Shown here: piece by piece, positions 9,809 to 17,814 of the stretch
Position numbering within the stretch: position 1 is the first letter of the stretch
Layout of the letters: every line of letters starts with the position of its first letter
Origin: an uncultured Ilumatobacter sp.
GTDB lineage: Bacteria > Actinomycetota > Acidimicrobiia > Acidimicrobiales > Ilumatobacteraceae
Assembly: GCA_937919625.1 (NCBI GenBank)
Contig: CALFRK010000166.1
Location: 1 to 32,589, forward strand
Direction: 5' to 3'
Length of the DNA: 32,589 nucleotides
The notes under the pieces: generated by a model
Told to the model about the DNA's origin: nothing
The model's input: only the letters and a program-made list of their open reading frames with translations
Database searches by the model: none
Program-made: the position numbers and the translations under genes

Positions 9809-10612
9809 GTGCATCCGATCGAGCATCTTCGCTATGTGGCGCGCTCCAGAGGTACCGACGCGTCGGCCCTCGTGCGTGAGGCGGCGATGGCTCTGGCGTC
9901 GCTCAAGGTCGATCCTTCAAACCTGGTGATCGCCTGTCGACGGATCGTTGAACGCCACCCCGAGTTGGGCCCGGTGTGGTGGTTGTGTTCTCGCCTGCTC
10001 ATGTCCGGCGACCCGTCGGAGTTGGCCTGGGAGTTGGCCGACGAGATCGATGCCGACCTCACCGACCGGCAGATCTCACTGGCGCTGCCCGACCGGGCGG
10101 TGGTCGTTACGATCGGCTGGCCGGAGATCGGCGGGGCCGCTCTGATGCGGCGCAGAGATGTGTCGGTGCTGTGCGCTGACAGTCGCCACGAGGCGTCTGC
10201 GTTCATGCAGCGGCTCGAGCGCTACGAGATCGAATGTGTTCCGATTCCGGCCGAATCGCTGGCCCGTGCGGCGGCGGCGGCCGACCTTGTGCTGATCGAA
10301 GCGGTCGCCGCCTCGCCGCAGCGTGTTCTGGCGCCTGTCGGCTCGCACGTCTTGGCTGCGGTGGCCAGCACAGTCGGAACGCCGGTTTGGTTGGCGACCG
10401 GTGTCGGCCGACGTCTCCCGGCGCAGTACGTGGACGCTGTCGCCGACCGGGTCATGATCGACTCTGCCGTGTGGGAACTCGGGCTCGACGATGTTCCGGT
10501 TGGTCTGATCACCCATATCGGCTCGATCGACGGTGTCAGCGACGACGTGGTGGGCTCGCTGGTTTCCGACTGCCCATTTGCCCCCGAGTTGCTGCGCACC
10601 AGCGCGTTCTGA
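9809..10612 (+). CDS. eIF2B alpha/beta/delta-like (ISOCOT fold) protein
   Basis: 267 residues from GTG 9809. The N-terminus is helical (SNLVIACRRIVERHPELGPVWWLCSRLL). The C-terminal Rossmann-like part includes ADLVLIEAVAASPQRVLAPVGSHVLAAVASTVGTPVWLATGVGRRLP. This resembles the segment of eIF2B-related proteins and MtnA-type sugar-phosphate isomerases in which a phosphate-binding loop precedes a conserved GxPVW turn. Function is unknown in bacteria of this type, and the catalytic Cys/Asp pair of MtnA is not evident. It is divergent from the thioredoxin-fold gene (78-base gap) and convergent with the next gene (3-base gap). Confident as a real gene, moderate for the fold. Confidence 0.72.
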   Translation: MHPIEHLRYVARSRGTDASALVREAAMALASLKVDPSNLVIACRRIVERHPELGPVWWLCSRLLMSGDPSELAWELADEIDADLTDRQISLALPDRAVVVTIGWPEIGGAALMRRRDVSVLCADSRHEASAFMQRLERYEIECVPIPAESLARAAAAADLVLIEAVAASPQRVLAPVGSHVLAAVASTVGTPVWLATGVGRRLPAQYVDAVADRVMIDSAVWELGLDDVPVGLITHIGSIDGVSDDVVGSLVSDCPFAPELLRTSAF

Positions 10613-10615
10613 CAC

Positions 10616-10900
10616 TCACATTCCCTGATGAGCCGGAGGGTGGCCTATAACCTCCTCGATGATCGCTTCAGCTTGGGCGAGCCGCGGCTCCGTGACGAAG
10701 ATCCTGGCCATCGGCTCGCGGGCGCCGAACCGCAGGTGAGAGGTGTGGTCCTCGCTGACGACGGCTGGTACCTCGCGTTCCAACAGTTCGTGCAGCACCA
10801 GCTGGGCCTGCCACATCGGGACCCAGGCCGCTTCGACGGTGCGCTCGGGGTCGGGTGGGCGCGGCGGGTGTTTTCCGAAGAGCCAGTTCCAGAGTCCCAT
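10616..10900 (-). CDS. Small DUF2007-like protein
   Basis: 94 residues starting at ATG 10900 (MGLWNWLFGKHPPRPPDPE). The longer frame reaching 11245 is rejected because it runs antisense through the next lipoprotein. The segment EAAWVPMWQAQLVLHELLEREVPAVVSEDHTS followed by RIFVTEPRLAQAEAIIEEVIG fits the DUF2007 pattern: a strand, a helix that scans 'layers' of a sequence, PAVV, and a closing (I/V)xxxxxxxAxxII(E)E helix. That family is a small ferredoxin-like fold suggested to bind ligands or act in signalling. The N-terminal Trp/Pro-rich tail is not part of the domain. It is divergent from the lipoprotein gene with a 70-base gap. Confidence 0.7.
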   Translation of the reverse strand: MGLWNWLFGKHPPRPPDPERTVEAAWVPMWQAQLVLHELLEREVPAVVSEDHTSHLRFGAREPMARIFVTEPRLAQAEAIIEEVIGHPPAHQGM

Positions 10901-10970
10901 CGGGTCAACCCTATTTGGCGCGTCGACGAATGCCCAGCGCACCCAAAATCCTGCCGCTAGCGTGGGGCCC

Positions 10971-12107
10971 GTGGGTAAACGCGTCGCGGTATTGGTGGTC
11001 TCTGGTTTGGTCCTGGCGGCCTGTGGCGGAGGTGACGACGACTCGTTTGGTGGCGGGTCCGACGAGTCGTGGTGTGCGCTGGCACAACGCATCGAGGACA
11101 GCAGCGACACGCTGGATGGTTCGTTCGAGGCCGGCAACGAAGCGTTGGACCAGGCTTTCAGCGAGTTTTCGGCACTGTTGAGCGATGCCAAGCGGTCGGC
11201 GCCCGACGAGATCAGCGACGCGGTCAACACAGCTGCCAACGGCACCGAATCATTTCGGCAGCTGCTCGCCGAGGTCGACTTCGACGTATTCGCGCTCGAC
11301 GAGCAGTCGTTCGCCGAGTTCGACGCGCTGGGCGACGAAATGGAGGCGGCGACCGATCAACTCGAGACCTACAATCTGCGCGAGTGCGGCATCGCGCCCA
11401 GCTCGGACGACTCGCCCAGCTCGGATCAACCACCGGTGGCCGGTGAAGAGGTCGCCGACGAGATCGTCGAGGACCCATCGGTTGATGACGACCAGGCGAC
11501 CGGCATCGTGGTCACCTACGTTGGCGATAGCAACTCGGATTGGTGTGTCGCATCCCGCCAGCTCGATATTGAGAGCGACCGGTTGGACAGCCTGGACTTC
11601 ACCGACCCTGTGGCCATGGAGGCTGCGTTTACCGATTTGATTGGGATGTACGAGGGCGCCGTGCCGTTGGCGCCGCCCGAGCTGAAGGACTACGTCAGCA
11701 TCTCAATTTCGGAGCTTCTCACCTTGCAGGCGGTGCTTGTCGCCGTCGACTACAACTTCGTCAACGCCGACCTGTCGGCGCTCGACGATCTCGGCGGCAT
11801 CGTTCAGAACGCCAATGACAACATCGAGTTGTACAACGAGCAGGTATGTGGCACCCCGGCCGGCGTCGACAGCGGCGAGACGGTCTTGGGAGCCGACAAC
11901 GGGGGTTTCGATCCAGGCGCAGGCACGATCCGCGACCAGGCCGTCGCCGAGTTCGTCAACAGCGGCTTCACCGAGCAAGAGGCCTCGTGCATCTTCGACA
12001 ACCTCGACTTCACCGACCCCGCCGTCGGCGACGACACGAACGCCATCGTCGCTGTGTTCGACCTGTGTGCGATCGACCTCGCCCGGCTCGCCGAGCTTGG
12101 CGGCTGA
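10971..12107 (+). CDS. Lipoprotein with two tandem copies of an unknown cysteine-paired domain
   Basis: 378 residues from GTG 10971. A clean lipoprotein signal, VGKRVAVLVVSGLVLAAC with lipid Cys18, makes this start clear despite an open frame back to 10743. After an Asp/Gly-rich linker come two homologous modules of about 105 residues. Each starts with S-x-W-C (DESWCALAQRIE and NSDWCVASRQLD) and ends YN-x-x-x-CG (YNLRECG and YNEQVCG), so each probably has one disulfide. An acidic, Ser/Pro-rich linker separates them. The last part, about 60 residues (FVNSGFTEQEASCIFDNLDF through IVAVFDLCAIDLARL), is a third Cys-paired helical domain of a type common at the end of actinobacterial lipoproteins. 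Function unknown. The protein is strongly acidic. The HAD gene follows after 10 bases. Confidence 0.88.
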   Translation: MGKRVAVLVVSGLVLAACGGGDDDSFGGGSDESWCALAQRIEDSSDTLDGSFEAGNEALDQAFSEFSALLSDAKRSAPDEISDAVNTAANGTESFRQLLAEVDFDVFALDEQSFAEFDALGDEMEAATDQLETYNLRECGIAPSSDDSPSSDQPPVAGEEVADEIVEDPSVDDDQATGIVVTYVGDSNSDWCVASRQLDIESDRLDSLDFTDPVAMEAAFTDLIGMYEGAVPLAPPELKDYVSISISELLTLQAVLVAVDYNFVNADLSALDDLGGIVQNANDNIELYNEQVCGTPAGVDSGETVLGADNGGFDPGAGTIRDQAVAEFVNSGFTEQEASCIFDNLDFTDPAVGDDTNAIVAVFDLCAIDLARLAELGG

Positions 12108-12117
12108 GTCCACCTCG

Positions 12118-12801
12118 ATGAGTCGATTCGACGCGGTTCTGTTCGATGCCGGCGGTGTGTTGGTTTTGCCCGACCCCACCGTGCTACGCCCTTTGCTGGC
12201 GACCTATGGCGGTGTCGACGACATCTATGCGCATCGTCGGGCGCACTATGCCGGTATGGCGCACAAGTCCCGTCAGGGCTCCGACGAGCGCGACTGGAGC
12301 TCATACAACAAGGCCTATGTGTCGTCGGTCGGGGTCGCCGAAGATCTGATCGACCACGCCGCCGAGGTGCTCGACAACACTCGCTCGGCACATCTTTGGC
12401 GGTGGCCGATCCCCGAGACTCTAATCGCGTTGACTGCCCTGGCTGATGCGGCGGTTCCGATGGGTGTCGTGTCGAATGCGAGCGGCCAGATCGAAGAGAT
12501 GCTGCTGCGGGCCCGGATCTGCCAGGCCGGGGAAGGTCCGGGCGCCGTCATGCGGGTGGTGATCGACAGTTACGTGGTCGGCGTCGCCAAGCCCGATCCA
12601 AGAATCTTCGACTTTGCCCTACCGCACTTCAGCGAGTTCGATCGAGCCCGGATCCTCTATGTCGGCGATTCGGTCACGATGGACATCGCCAGCGCCCGCG
12701 GGGCCGGCCTGCACCCCGTGTTGATCGACCCGCACAACGACCACGCCGACGCCGATTTCGAACGGATCACCTCGGTCGAAGAAATTCTCGACTGGTTCTA
12801 G
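12118..12801 (+). CDS. HAD-superfamily hydrolase (subfamily IA)
   Basis: 227 residues from ATG 12118. The four HAD motifs are present: I (FDAGGVL, Asp10 nucleophile, with Gly instead of the second Asp at position 12, as in several IA members), II (VVSNAS), III (VAKPDPRIF, Lys) and IV (LYVGDSVTMDI). The cap is a helical insert after motif I (about 20-100). It is likely a phosphatase acting on a small metabolite; the substrate is unknown. The stop TAG 12799-12801 overlaps the first bases of an intergenic repeat element. It is probably cotranscribed with the upstream lipoprotein gene. Confidence 0.9.
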   Translation: MSRFDAVLFDAGGVLVLPDPTVLRPLLATYGGVDDIYAHRRAHYAGMAHKSRQGSDERDWSSYNKAYVSSVGVAEDLIDHAAEVLDNTRSAHLWRWPIPETLIALTALADAAVPMGVVSNASGQIEEMLLRARICQAGEGPGAVMRVVIDSYVVGVAKPDPRIFDFALPHFSEFDRARILYVGDSVTMDIASARGAGLHPVLIDPHNDHADADFERITSVEEILDWF

Positions 12802-12943
12802 TTGCGAATTGTGCAAGTTGTGCAAGTTGTGCGAGGAGCGTGAGCCGATAGGCGAACTGCGACCAATCGTTACGGGGGATCGGTGCGGAATGAAAAGGAG
12901 CGGAGCGACGTATCCGCTGAGATCCCAGGTACATCTCCCAACT
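12800..12943 (+). repeat. Dispersed intergenic element, copy 1 (144 bp)
   Basis: This copy is homologous to 17686-17811, which is in the opposite orientation. Over the last 111 bases the two copies align without gaps with 16 mismatches (about 86% identity by hand count). The right end is ATCTCCCAACT and the left end AGTTGCGAATT, a degraded version of the 10-bp inverted ends seen in copy 2. Copy 1 has two extra AAGTTGTGC 9-mers near its left end, which account for the whole 18-base length difference. It exactly fills the gap between the HAD stop and the acyl-CoA dehydrogenase stop, overlapping both by one or two bases. Confidence 0.85.
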
Positions 12944-14556
12944 CAGCCGGCGGTCAGGCGGCGGGCGATCACCTTCAGGCACAGCGTCTCGTCGGCACCC
13001 TCGAAGATCGACAGCACACGAGCATCGACGAACAGCCTGCTGACCGGGTATTCCTCTGCGTATCCGAAGCCACCGTGGATCTGCATCGCTTCGCGGGTCA
13101 CCCACTCGGCTGCCTTGCACACATAGGCCTTGACCATCGATGCCTCCATCGCCCCCTGGCCTTGGGCCATCAAGGTAGCCACACGGTATGAGAACTGACG
13201 ACTGGCCTGAATGATCATCGCCATCCGGCCGAGCTTGGCCTGCGTGAGCTGGTACTCGAAGATGTTCTCGCCGAACACCTTGCGGTTCTTGGAATATTCG
13301 ACTGCCGCCTCGTACGCAGCTTGCATCACGCCGAGCGCGCGTGCGGCTGTTTGCAGGCGGCCGTTCTCGAACCCAGCCATCTGCAGGTAGAAGCCTTTGC
13401 CGAGACCGTCGTCGCCACCGACCAGGTTGCCGGCCGGTACCCACCAGTCCTCGAGGGCGACCTCGTAGGAGTGCATGCCGCGGTAGCCGATCGTGTCGAT
13501 CGGGCGGCCCTCCATCTTGCCGAGTCGGTTACCGTCGCCGGTCGCGACTGGGTCTTGTGTGAACTGGAAGCCGTGGCCTTCGCCGCGCGGCTTGGGCACG
13601 ATGAACAGGCTGAGGCCGCGGTGGCCCTTGGCACGGTCTGGGTCGGTGCGGGCCAGTAATGCAAGGGCGTCGGCACGGGCGCCGAAGGTGCACCAGGTCT
13701 TGACACCGTTGATCACGTAGCCGGGAGCACCGTCGGGCCCGTCGGCGGGGGTGGCGGTGACCTTGATACCTGCCACATCGCTGCCGAAATCGGGTTCGGT
13801 CACAGCGACGGCCGGCATCACCTCGGCGGTCGCCAGCTTGGGCAGCCATTCGAGCTTCTGCTCTTCGGTCCCGCCCTTGACGAGCGCCCGGGTGAGGATT
13901 TCCGGGCGGGTGATGAGAGACCCACCGATTCCGAGGCTGGCGCGGCTGAGTTCTTCGGTGGCGACGACCATTCCGAGATACTCGTCGTCGCCGCCCTCGC
14001 TGTACCCGCCGTACTCTGCCGGCACGCTGAGGCCGAAGGCACCGATCTCGGCGAGACCCGACACGATCTCCTCGGGCACGTCGCCATTGGTGCGGTGCAC
14101 GTGCTCGGCGTGGGGGCCGATCACGTTCGTTGCAAACGCTCGGAAGGCGTCCTGCACCATTTCCATGTCGCTGTTGAGGTGCCGAGGACCTGGCGAGTCG
14201 GCCAGCGAGGCCAGGAAATCCGGGTCGCGGTATGTGCCGACAAAGTCATAAGCGCCGGCCAGCGAGGAGGCATCGACGCCCCACAGTTGGTCGCGCCCGA
14301 TCAGCTTGGTCATCAGATCATGGATCGCATCGGCCGCGAACCCGCAGGTCAGACGGGCCTCGATGTCGCCTTTGGTGCCATAGTCGAGCATCGCCTTGGC
14401 AGTGGCGATGCCGGCGCCGGCGTGGGCAAGTTCGTAAGCGAGCACTTGCTGTTGGTCGGGGCCGCCGAGCTCGGTCAGGCGTGCGATCGCCGTTGCGATG
14501 GCGCTGTCGGCGAGATCGATCGCGGCCGCCGCGGCGAGCAAGTCGGGAGTCATCAT
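12943..14556 (-). CDS. mcd: Acyl-CoA dehydrogenase, probable (2S)-methylsuccinyl-CoA dehydrogenase
   Basis: 537 residues, longer than a normal acyl-CoA dehydrogenase (about 380-400) because of an N-terminal helical extension of about 125 residues. That extension (LAYELAHAGAGIATAKAMLDYGTKGDIEARL ... DLMTKLIGRDQLWGVD) resembles the one that distinguishes methylsuccinyl-CoA dehydrogenase of the ethylmalonyl-CoA pathway. The remainder has the FAD/acyl-CoA core: VTEPDFGSDVAGIKVTA, KTWCTFGARADALALLART, YSKNRKVFGENIFEYQ and IHGGFGYAEEYPVSRLF. The C-terminal IFEGADETLCLKVIARRL carries the likely catalytic Glu (519). The reaction would be (2S)-methylsuccinyl-CoA to mesaconyl-CoA, passing electrons to ETF. 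No other ethylmalonyl-CoA genes are in the window, so the specific name is an inference from the extension. General family is certain. Confidence 0.75.
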   Translation of the reverse strand: MMTPDLLAAAAAIDLADSAIATAIARLTELGGPDQQQVLAYELAHAGAGIATAKAMLDYGTKGDIEARLTCGFAADAIHDLMTKLIGRDQLWGVDASSLAGAYDFVGTYRDPDFLASLADSPGPRHLNSDMEMVQDAFRAFATNVIGPHAEHVHRTNGDVPEEIVSGLAEIGAFGLSVPAEYGGYSEGGDDEYLGMVVATEELSRASLGIGGSLITRPEILTRALVKGGTEEQKLEWLPKLATAEVMPAVAVTEPDFGSDVAGIKVTATPADGPDGAPGYVINGVKTWCTFGARADALALLARTDPDRAKGHRGLSLFIVPKPRGEGHGFQFTQDPVATGDGNRLGKMEGRPIDTIGYRGMHSYEVALEDWWVPAGNLVGGDDGLGKGFYLQMAGFENGRLQTAARALGVMQAAYEAAVEYSKNRKVFGENIFEYQLTQAKLGRMAMIIQASRQFSYRVATLMAQGQGAMEASMVKAYVCKAAEWVTREAMQIHGGFGYAEEYPVSRLFVDARVLSIFEGADETLCLKVIARRLTAG

Positions 14557-14621
14557 GTTTCCAACGTACTTCGCGGTAACCGTGGTCGACCTTGTCGCGG
14601 CGGCGTGTCATTCTATGAGTC

Positions 14622-15215
14622 ATGTCCATCGAGCTGAAGCGGATCTGTGTGTTCTGTGGTGCCAATCTCGGCGACGATCCGGAGTTCGCCATCATCGCTG
14701 GGAAGTTGGGCCGGATGATCGCCGAGGCGGGCCACGAGGTTGTGTACGGGGGCGGGCGGGTCGGCCTGATGGGTGTCCTCGCCGATGCAGCCCTCGAGGC
14801 CGGCGGGCGGGTCGCCGGATTCATCCCCCAGGCCCTCTTGGATCGTGAGGTCGGGCACCGTGGCGTGACCGAGTTGATCGTGACCGACTCGATGCACACC
14901 CGCAAGGCAGCCATGGCCGATCGCGCTGACGGGTTCGTCGCCCTCCCGGGCGGATTCGGCACGCTCGACGAGGTGATGGAGATCCTGACCTGGAACCAAA
15001 TCGGCAGCATCTCCAAACCCGTCGCGTTCCTCGATGCGGGCGGCTACTTCACCAATCTGTTCCGGTTCTTCGATGATGCGGTGGTCGGCGGTTTGATCAA
15101 AGCCGAGCATCGATCGATGGCACAACACGCTTCAACGGTTGACGAAGCAATCGCAATCGCCACGAGTCCGGCACCATCCAGCCCAAGCAAGTGGACCGAC
15201 CCGACTGTCCGCTGA
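14622..15215 (+). CDS. LOG-family protein (TIGR00730 type)
   Basis: 197 residues from ATG 14622. It has the Rossmann-like LOG fold with CVFCGANLGDDPEF at the N-terminus, YGGGRVGLMG (about 43-52), MHTRKAAM and the signature LPGGFGTLDEVMEILTW. LOG proteins are cytosolic phosphoribohydrolases that release free cytokinin-type bases from nucleoside 5'-monophosphates. Many bacterial members are annotated as lysine decarboxylase in error. Arg and Glu of the R-x7-PGGxGTxxE motif are present. The last 25 residues are Ser/Pro-rich and may be disordered. It is divergent from the acyl-CoA dehydrogenase gene with 65 bases between starts. Biological role in this organism is unknown. Confidence 0.92.
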   Translation: MSIELKRICVFCGANLGDDPEFAIIAGKLGRMIAEAGHEVVYGGGRVGLMGVLADAALEAGGRVAGFIPQALLDREVGHRGVTELIVTDSMHTRKAAMADRADGFVALPGGFGTLDEVMEILTWNQIGSISKPVAFLDAGGYFTNLFRFFDDAVVGGLIKAEHRSMAQHASTVDEAIAIATSPAPSSPSKWTDPTVR

Positions 15216-15322
15216 GTTCGCCCGTCAAATCCGGTCGTACTCGCGTCGAGCGGTTGCTGTCGGCGCCCGGCGCTAGCTTCGCAGGTCGATCCGATTGGGT
15301 GGCGACGGTTACGGTTCGAGTC

Positions 15323-16321
15323 GTGACCTTGCAGAGTCGAGTCGACGCAATCTTCGATCGCCCGAGCGAACACGGGATCTCGTTGGCGATGGTGGTGATG
15401 CACCGCGGCGAAATAGTCGCCGAAAGGTATGGCACTCAGCCTGAGACCATTTTCGGGCCAAGCGAATTGGTGACGGCCGACACGCCGCTGACCTCGTGGA
15501 GCACCGCCAAGTCGATCACACATGCAGCCGTCGGTCTGTTGGTGGCCGACGGCAAGCTCGACCTTGAGGCGCCTGCTGAGGTTGCAGAGTGGCGTGGTAC
15601 CGACAGGCAACGCATCACCCTGCTGAATCTGTTGGAGATGCGTGCCGGTCTCGAGTTCGTCGAGGACTATGTCGACGGAGAGACGTCGCACTGCATCGGC
15701 ATGCTGTTCGGCGAGGGCATGGCCGACCACGCCGGCTACGCCGCGGCGCTCCCGCTTTTTCATGCACCGGGCACGGTGTGGAACTACTCATCGGGCACCA
15801 CGAACATCATCGCCCGCATCCTCGGCGCCGTGGTCGGCGGCGGCCGGCCAGGGATGGAGGCGTTTCTCCGAGAGCGCCTGTTCGGGCCCGTCGGGATGAA
15901 CTCGGCGAGCCCCAAGTTCGATCAGGCGGGTACGTGGGTCGGTTCGTCGTTTGTCGACGCGACGGCGGGCGACTTCGCTAGATTCGGCGAGTTGTATCGC
16001 CACGACGGCATCACCAGGTCTGGGGAGAGAATCCTGCCTGTGGGTTGGGCCGATCACGGCCGCACTTTCGTGGCGCACGACCCGACCGATCACGCTCCCT
16101 CCGGGTTCGACTACGGGCGGCATTGGTGGATGTGGCCCGAGTTTCAGGGCTCGATAGCCGCCCACGGCTACGAGGGGCAGTACATCATCGTGATTCCGGA
16201 TCGTGAGCTCACGGTGGTCCACCTCGGCAAGACCACCGTCGCTGTGCGGGCTCACCTCGTTTCGTATCTGAACGACCTGATCAGCGCCGTCCCGATCAGC
16301 GCCGTCCCGATCAGCGCGTAG
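15323..16321 (+). CDS. Serine hydrolase of the beta-lactamase/NylB-like family
   Basis: About 332 residues from GTG 15323; GTG 15299 is possible, and the frame is open to 15191, where it would overlap the LOG gene. The catalytic S-x-x-K motif is SWSTAKSITH (Ser60 and Lys63). The Tyr motif is WNYSSGTTN, as in 6-aminohexanoate-dimer hydrolase (NylB)-like proteins, and a HGYEGQYIIV segment stands where class C enzymes have KTG. No signal peptide is evident, so it is probably a cytosolic esterase or amidase rather than an antibiotic resistance enzyme. The C-terminus ends ISAVPISAVPISA because of a 15-bp tandem duplication at 16279-16317. The LPG_synthase_TM gene follows 42 bases later. Confidence 0.85.
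   Translation: MTLQSRVDAIFDRPSEHGISLAMVVMHRGEIVAERYGTQPETIFGPSELVTADTPLTSWSTAKSITHAAVGLLVADGKLDLEAPAEVAEWRGTDRQRITLLNLLEMRAGLEFVEDYVDGETSHCIGMLFGEGMADHAGYAAALPLFHAPGTVWNYSSGTTNIIARILGAVVGGGRPGMEAFLRERLFGPVGMNSASPKFDQAGTWVGSSFVDATAGDFARFGELYRHDGITRSGERILPVGWADHGRTFVAHDPTDHAPSGFDYGRHWWMWPEFQGSIAAHGYEGQYIIVIPDRELTVVHLGKTTVAVRAHLVSYLNDLISAVPISAVPISA
16279..16317. repeat. 15-bp in-frame tandem repeat at the end of the serine hydrolase gene
   Basis: GATCAGCGCCGTCCC occurs twice (16279-16293 and 16294-16308), followed by a third partial copy of nine bases up to the stop. It is in frame and adds ISAVP repeats to the C-terminus, which looks like recent slippage. Confidence 0.85.
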
Positions 16322-16363
16322 GCTAGGGCCGCACGCGCCTTCGACCGGCGTGAGCGTTCGACG

Positions 16364-17668
16364 ATGACCGATCCCACCGCCCCCGCCGCCGCCGAGCCCT
16401 ACGAGTCGGTCTTGCGCACGGGTGAGTTGCCCGTGATCGATAGCGCATCGGATTCACCGCCTCGTCGTCACTTTCGGCTCTCACTCAAGCTGTTGGCGTT
16501 TGCGGCGGTCCTGTACTACTTCGTCGTTCCGCTGATCCCCGACTTCAAGAACGCCTGGACCGAACTGCAACGCGTCGAGCCCCTGCTGCTGGTCCTCGGC
16601 CTCGGGCTCGAGGTGGTCGCCCTGTCTTGTTACGCCCCGCTGATGAAGGCTGCGCTCGGCGAGGCTGGGCTTCCGTTGTCGCTGGGGCGGCTGTTTCGGA
16701 TCCAGATGAGCACCCGTGCTTTGTCGAGCATCGTGCCCGGTGGCAGTGCCGCCAGCTCGGCTTTGGGATATCGGTTGATGACCTTGTCTGGCGTTGCGGG
16801 TCCCGACGCCGGCTTCGCCTTGGCAACCGTCGGCCTCGGCTCTGCCGTGATCTTGAACATGATCTTGTGGTGCGGGCTGATCGTTTCGATTCCCGTGCGA
16901 GGCGTGAACCCGATCTACGGCTCGGCTGCCCTCGCCGGAGTGATCGTGATGGGTTTGGCGGCGGCACTGGTATTCGGTCTGATGGAGGGGCAAGGCCGGT
17001 CGGAACGGGTGATTCGGTGGATCGCCAAGCAGTTTCGAATGGATGAAGACAAGGCGGCGACCGTGCTGCATCGCGTCGCAGAGCGCCTTGAACAGCTGAT
17101 CAGTGACAAACAGCTGCTCGGCCGGGTCGCCTTTTGGGCAGCGCTCAACTGGCTGTTCGATGCTGCCGCGTTGTGGATTTTTCTGCGGGCGTTCGGGATC
17201 ACGATGGATGTTGACGCGCTGATCATTTCGTTCGGCATCGCCAACGTGTTGGCGGCAATCCCGATCACCCCAGGCGGACTGGGGTACGTCGACACCAGCT
17301 ACATCGGCATGCTGGCCGGCTTTGGGGCCGGCCCTCGAAAGGCAGCGCTCGGCGTGGCGTCGTACCGGTTCGCCCAGTTCTTCTTCCCGATCCTGCTTGG
17401 CGGGATCCTGTACCTGTCGTTGCGTGTCGGCCCGTGGTCGATCGCACGGCACGAGCGCCTGATCCGCCTGCGCGATCTGGCCGAGGAAGAAACACGCCGC
17501 GGCGAATCGAATATCGACTTCCAATTGCGCTTCCCCACACGCGACGACACCGGTGAGCTGATTCGCCGGCCACACCGGGACGAGACCCTCGAGATTCGGT
17601 CACCCGCTACTGGAATCCAGCGCCAGCAAGAGCGATTCCAGCAGTGGCGTCGCAACCGCCGCCGTTGA
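16364..17668 (+). CDS. LPG_synthase_TM / UPF0104-type polytopic membrane protein
   Basis: 434 residues from ATG 16364. A polar N-terminus of about 40 residues precedes roughly eight membrane helices, and a charged cytoplasmic tail of about 80 residues follows (RHERLIRLRDLAEEETRRGES ... RFQQWRRNRRR). Family-typical features are RIQMSTRALSSIVPGGSAASSALGYRLM, where the (P)GG segment precedes a helix, and IPITPGGLGYVDTSYIGML near the last helices. This is the membrane part of lysylphosphatidylglycerol synthase and its flippase-like relatives. No aminoacyl-transferase domain is attached, so a lipid or glycan-lipid flippase-like role is the usual guess. The downstream gap contains repeat-element copy 2. 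Confidence 0.85.
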   Translation: MTDPTAPAAAEPYESVLRTGELPVIDSASDSPPRRHFRLSLKLLAFAAVLYYFVVPLIPDFKNAWTELQRVEPLLLVLGLGLEVVALSCYAPLMKAALGEAGLPLSLGRLFRIQMSTRALSSIVPGGSAASSALGYRLMTLSGVAGPDAGFALATVGLGSAVILNMILWCGLIVSIPVRGVNPIYGSAALAGVIVMGLAAALVFGLMEGQGRSERVIRWIAKQFRMDEDKAATVLHRVAERLEQLISDKQLLGRVAFWAALNWLFDAAALWIFLRAFGITMDVDALIISFGIANVLAAIPITPGGLGYVDTSYIGMLAGFGAGPRKAALGVASYRFAQFFFPILLGGILYLSLRVGPWSIARHERLIRLRDLAEEETRRGESNIDFQLRFPTRDDTGELIRRPHRDETLEIRSPATGIQRQQERFQQWRRNRRR

Positions 17669-17685
17669 TCGGCTCGGCGGCAATA

Positions 17686-17811
17686 AGTTGGGAGTAGTGA
17701 CTGGGGATTCAGCGGATAGGTCGCTTCGCTCCTTTTCATTTTGCACGAATCCACCGTCACGATTGGTCGCAGTTCGCCTATCGGCTCACGCTCCTGGCAC
17801 AACTCCCAACT
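17686..17811 (-). repeat. Dispersed intergenic element, copy 2 (126 bp) with perfect 10-bp terminal inverted repeats
   Basis: AGTTGGGAGT (17686-17695) and ACTCCCAACT (17802-17811) are exact reverse complements at the two ends. The body aligns gap-free with copy 1 (12800-12943) in inverse orientation, apart from two extra 9-mers in copy 1. Internal GATAGG and CCTATC can pair in this copy. No transposase is encoded. A short frame is conserved in both copies (EREPIGELRPIVT, then MKRS-ATYPL), but it is probably a by-product of DNA conservation. It lies between the membrane protein stop (17668) and the selenoprotein stop (17815). Confidence 0.88.
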
Positions 17812-17814
17812 CGG

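Noticed and set aside
12809-13126. Small protein encoded by the dispersed element (EREPIGELRPIVT ... MKRS-ATYPL)
   Set aside because: The frame is shared by both copies, but the substitutions between them are not biased to third positions and no consistent start with a ribosome site exists. DNA-level conservation is sufficient explanation.
16481-17575. 364-residue minus-strand open frame
   Set aside because: Antisense shadow of the LPG_synthase_TM gene. It is rich in Gln, Arg and His with no domain pattern.
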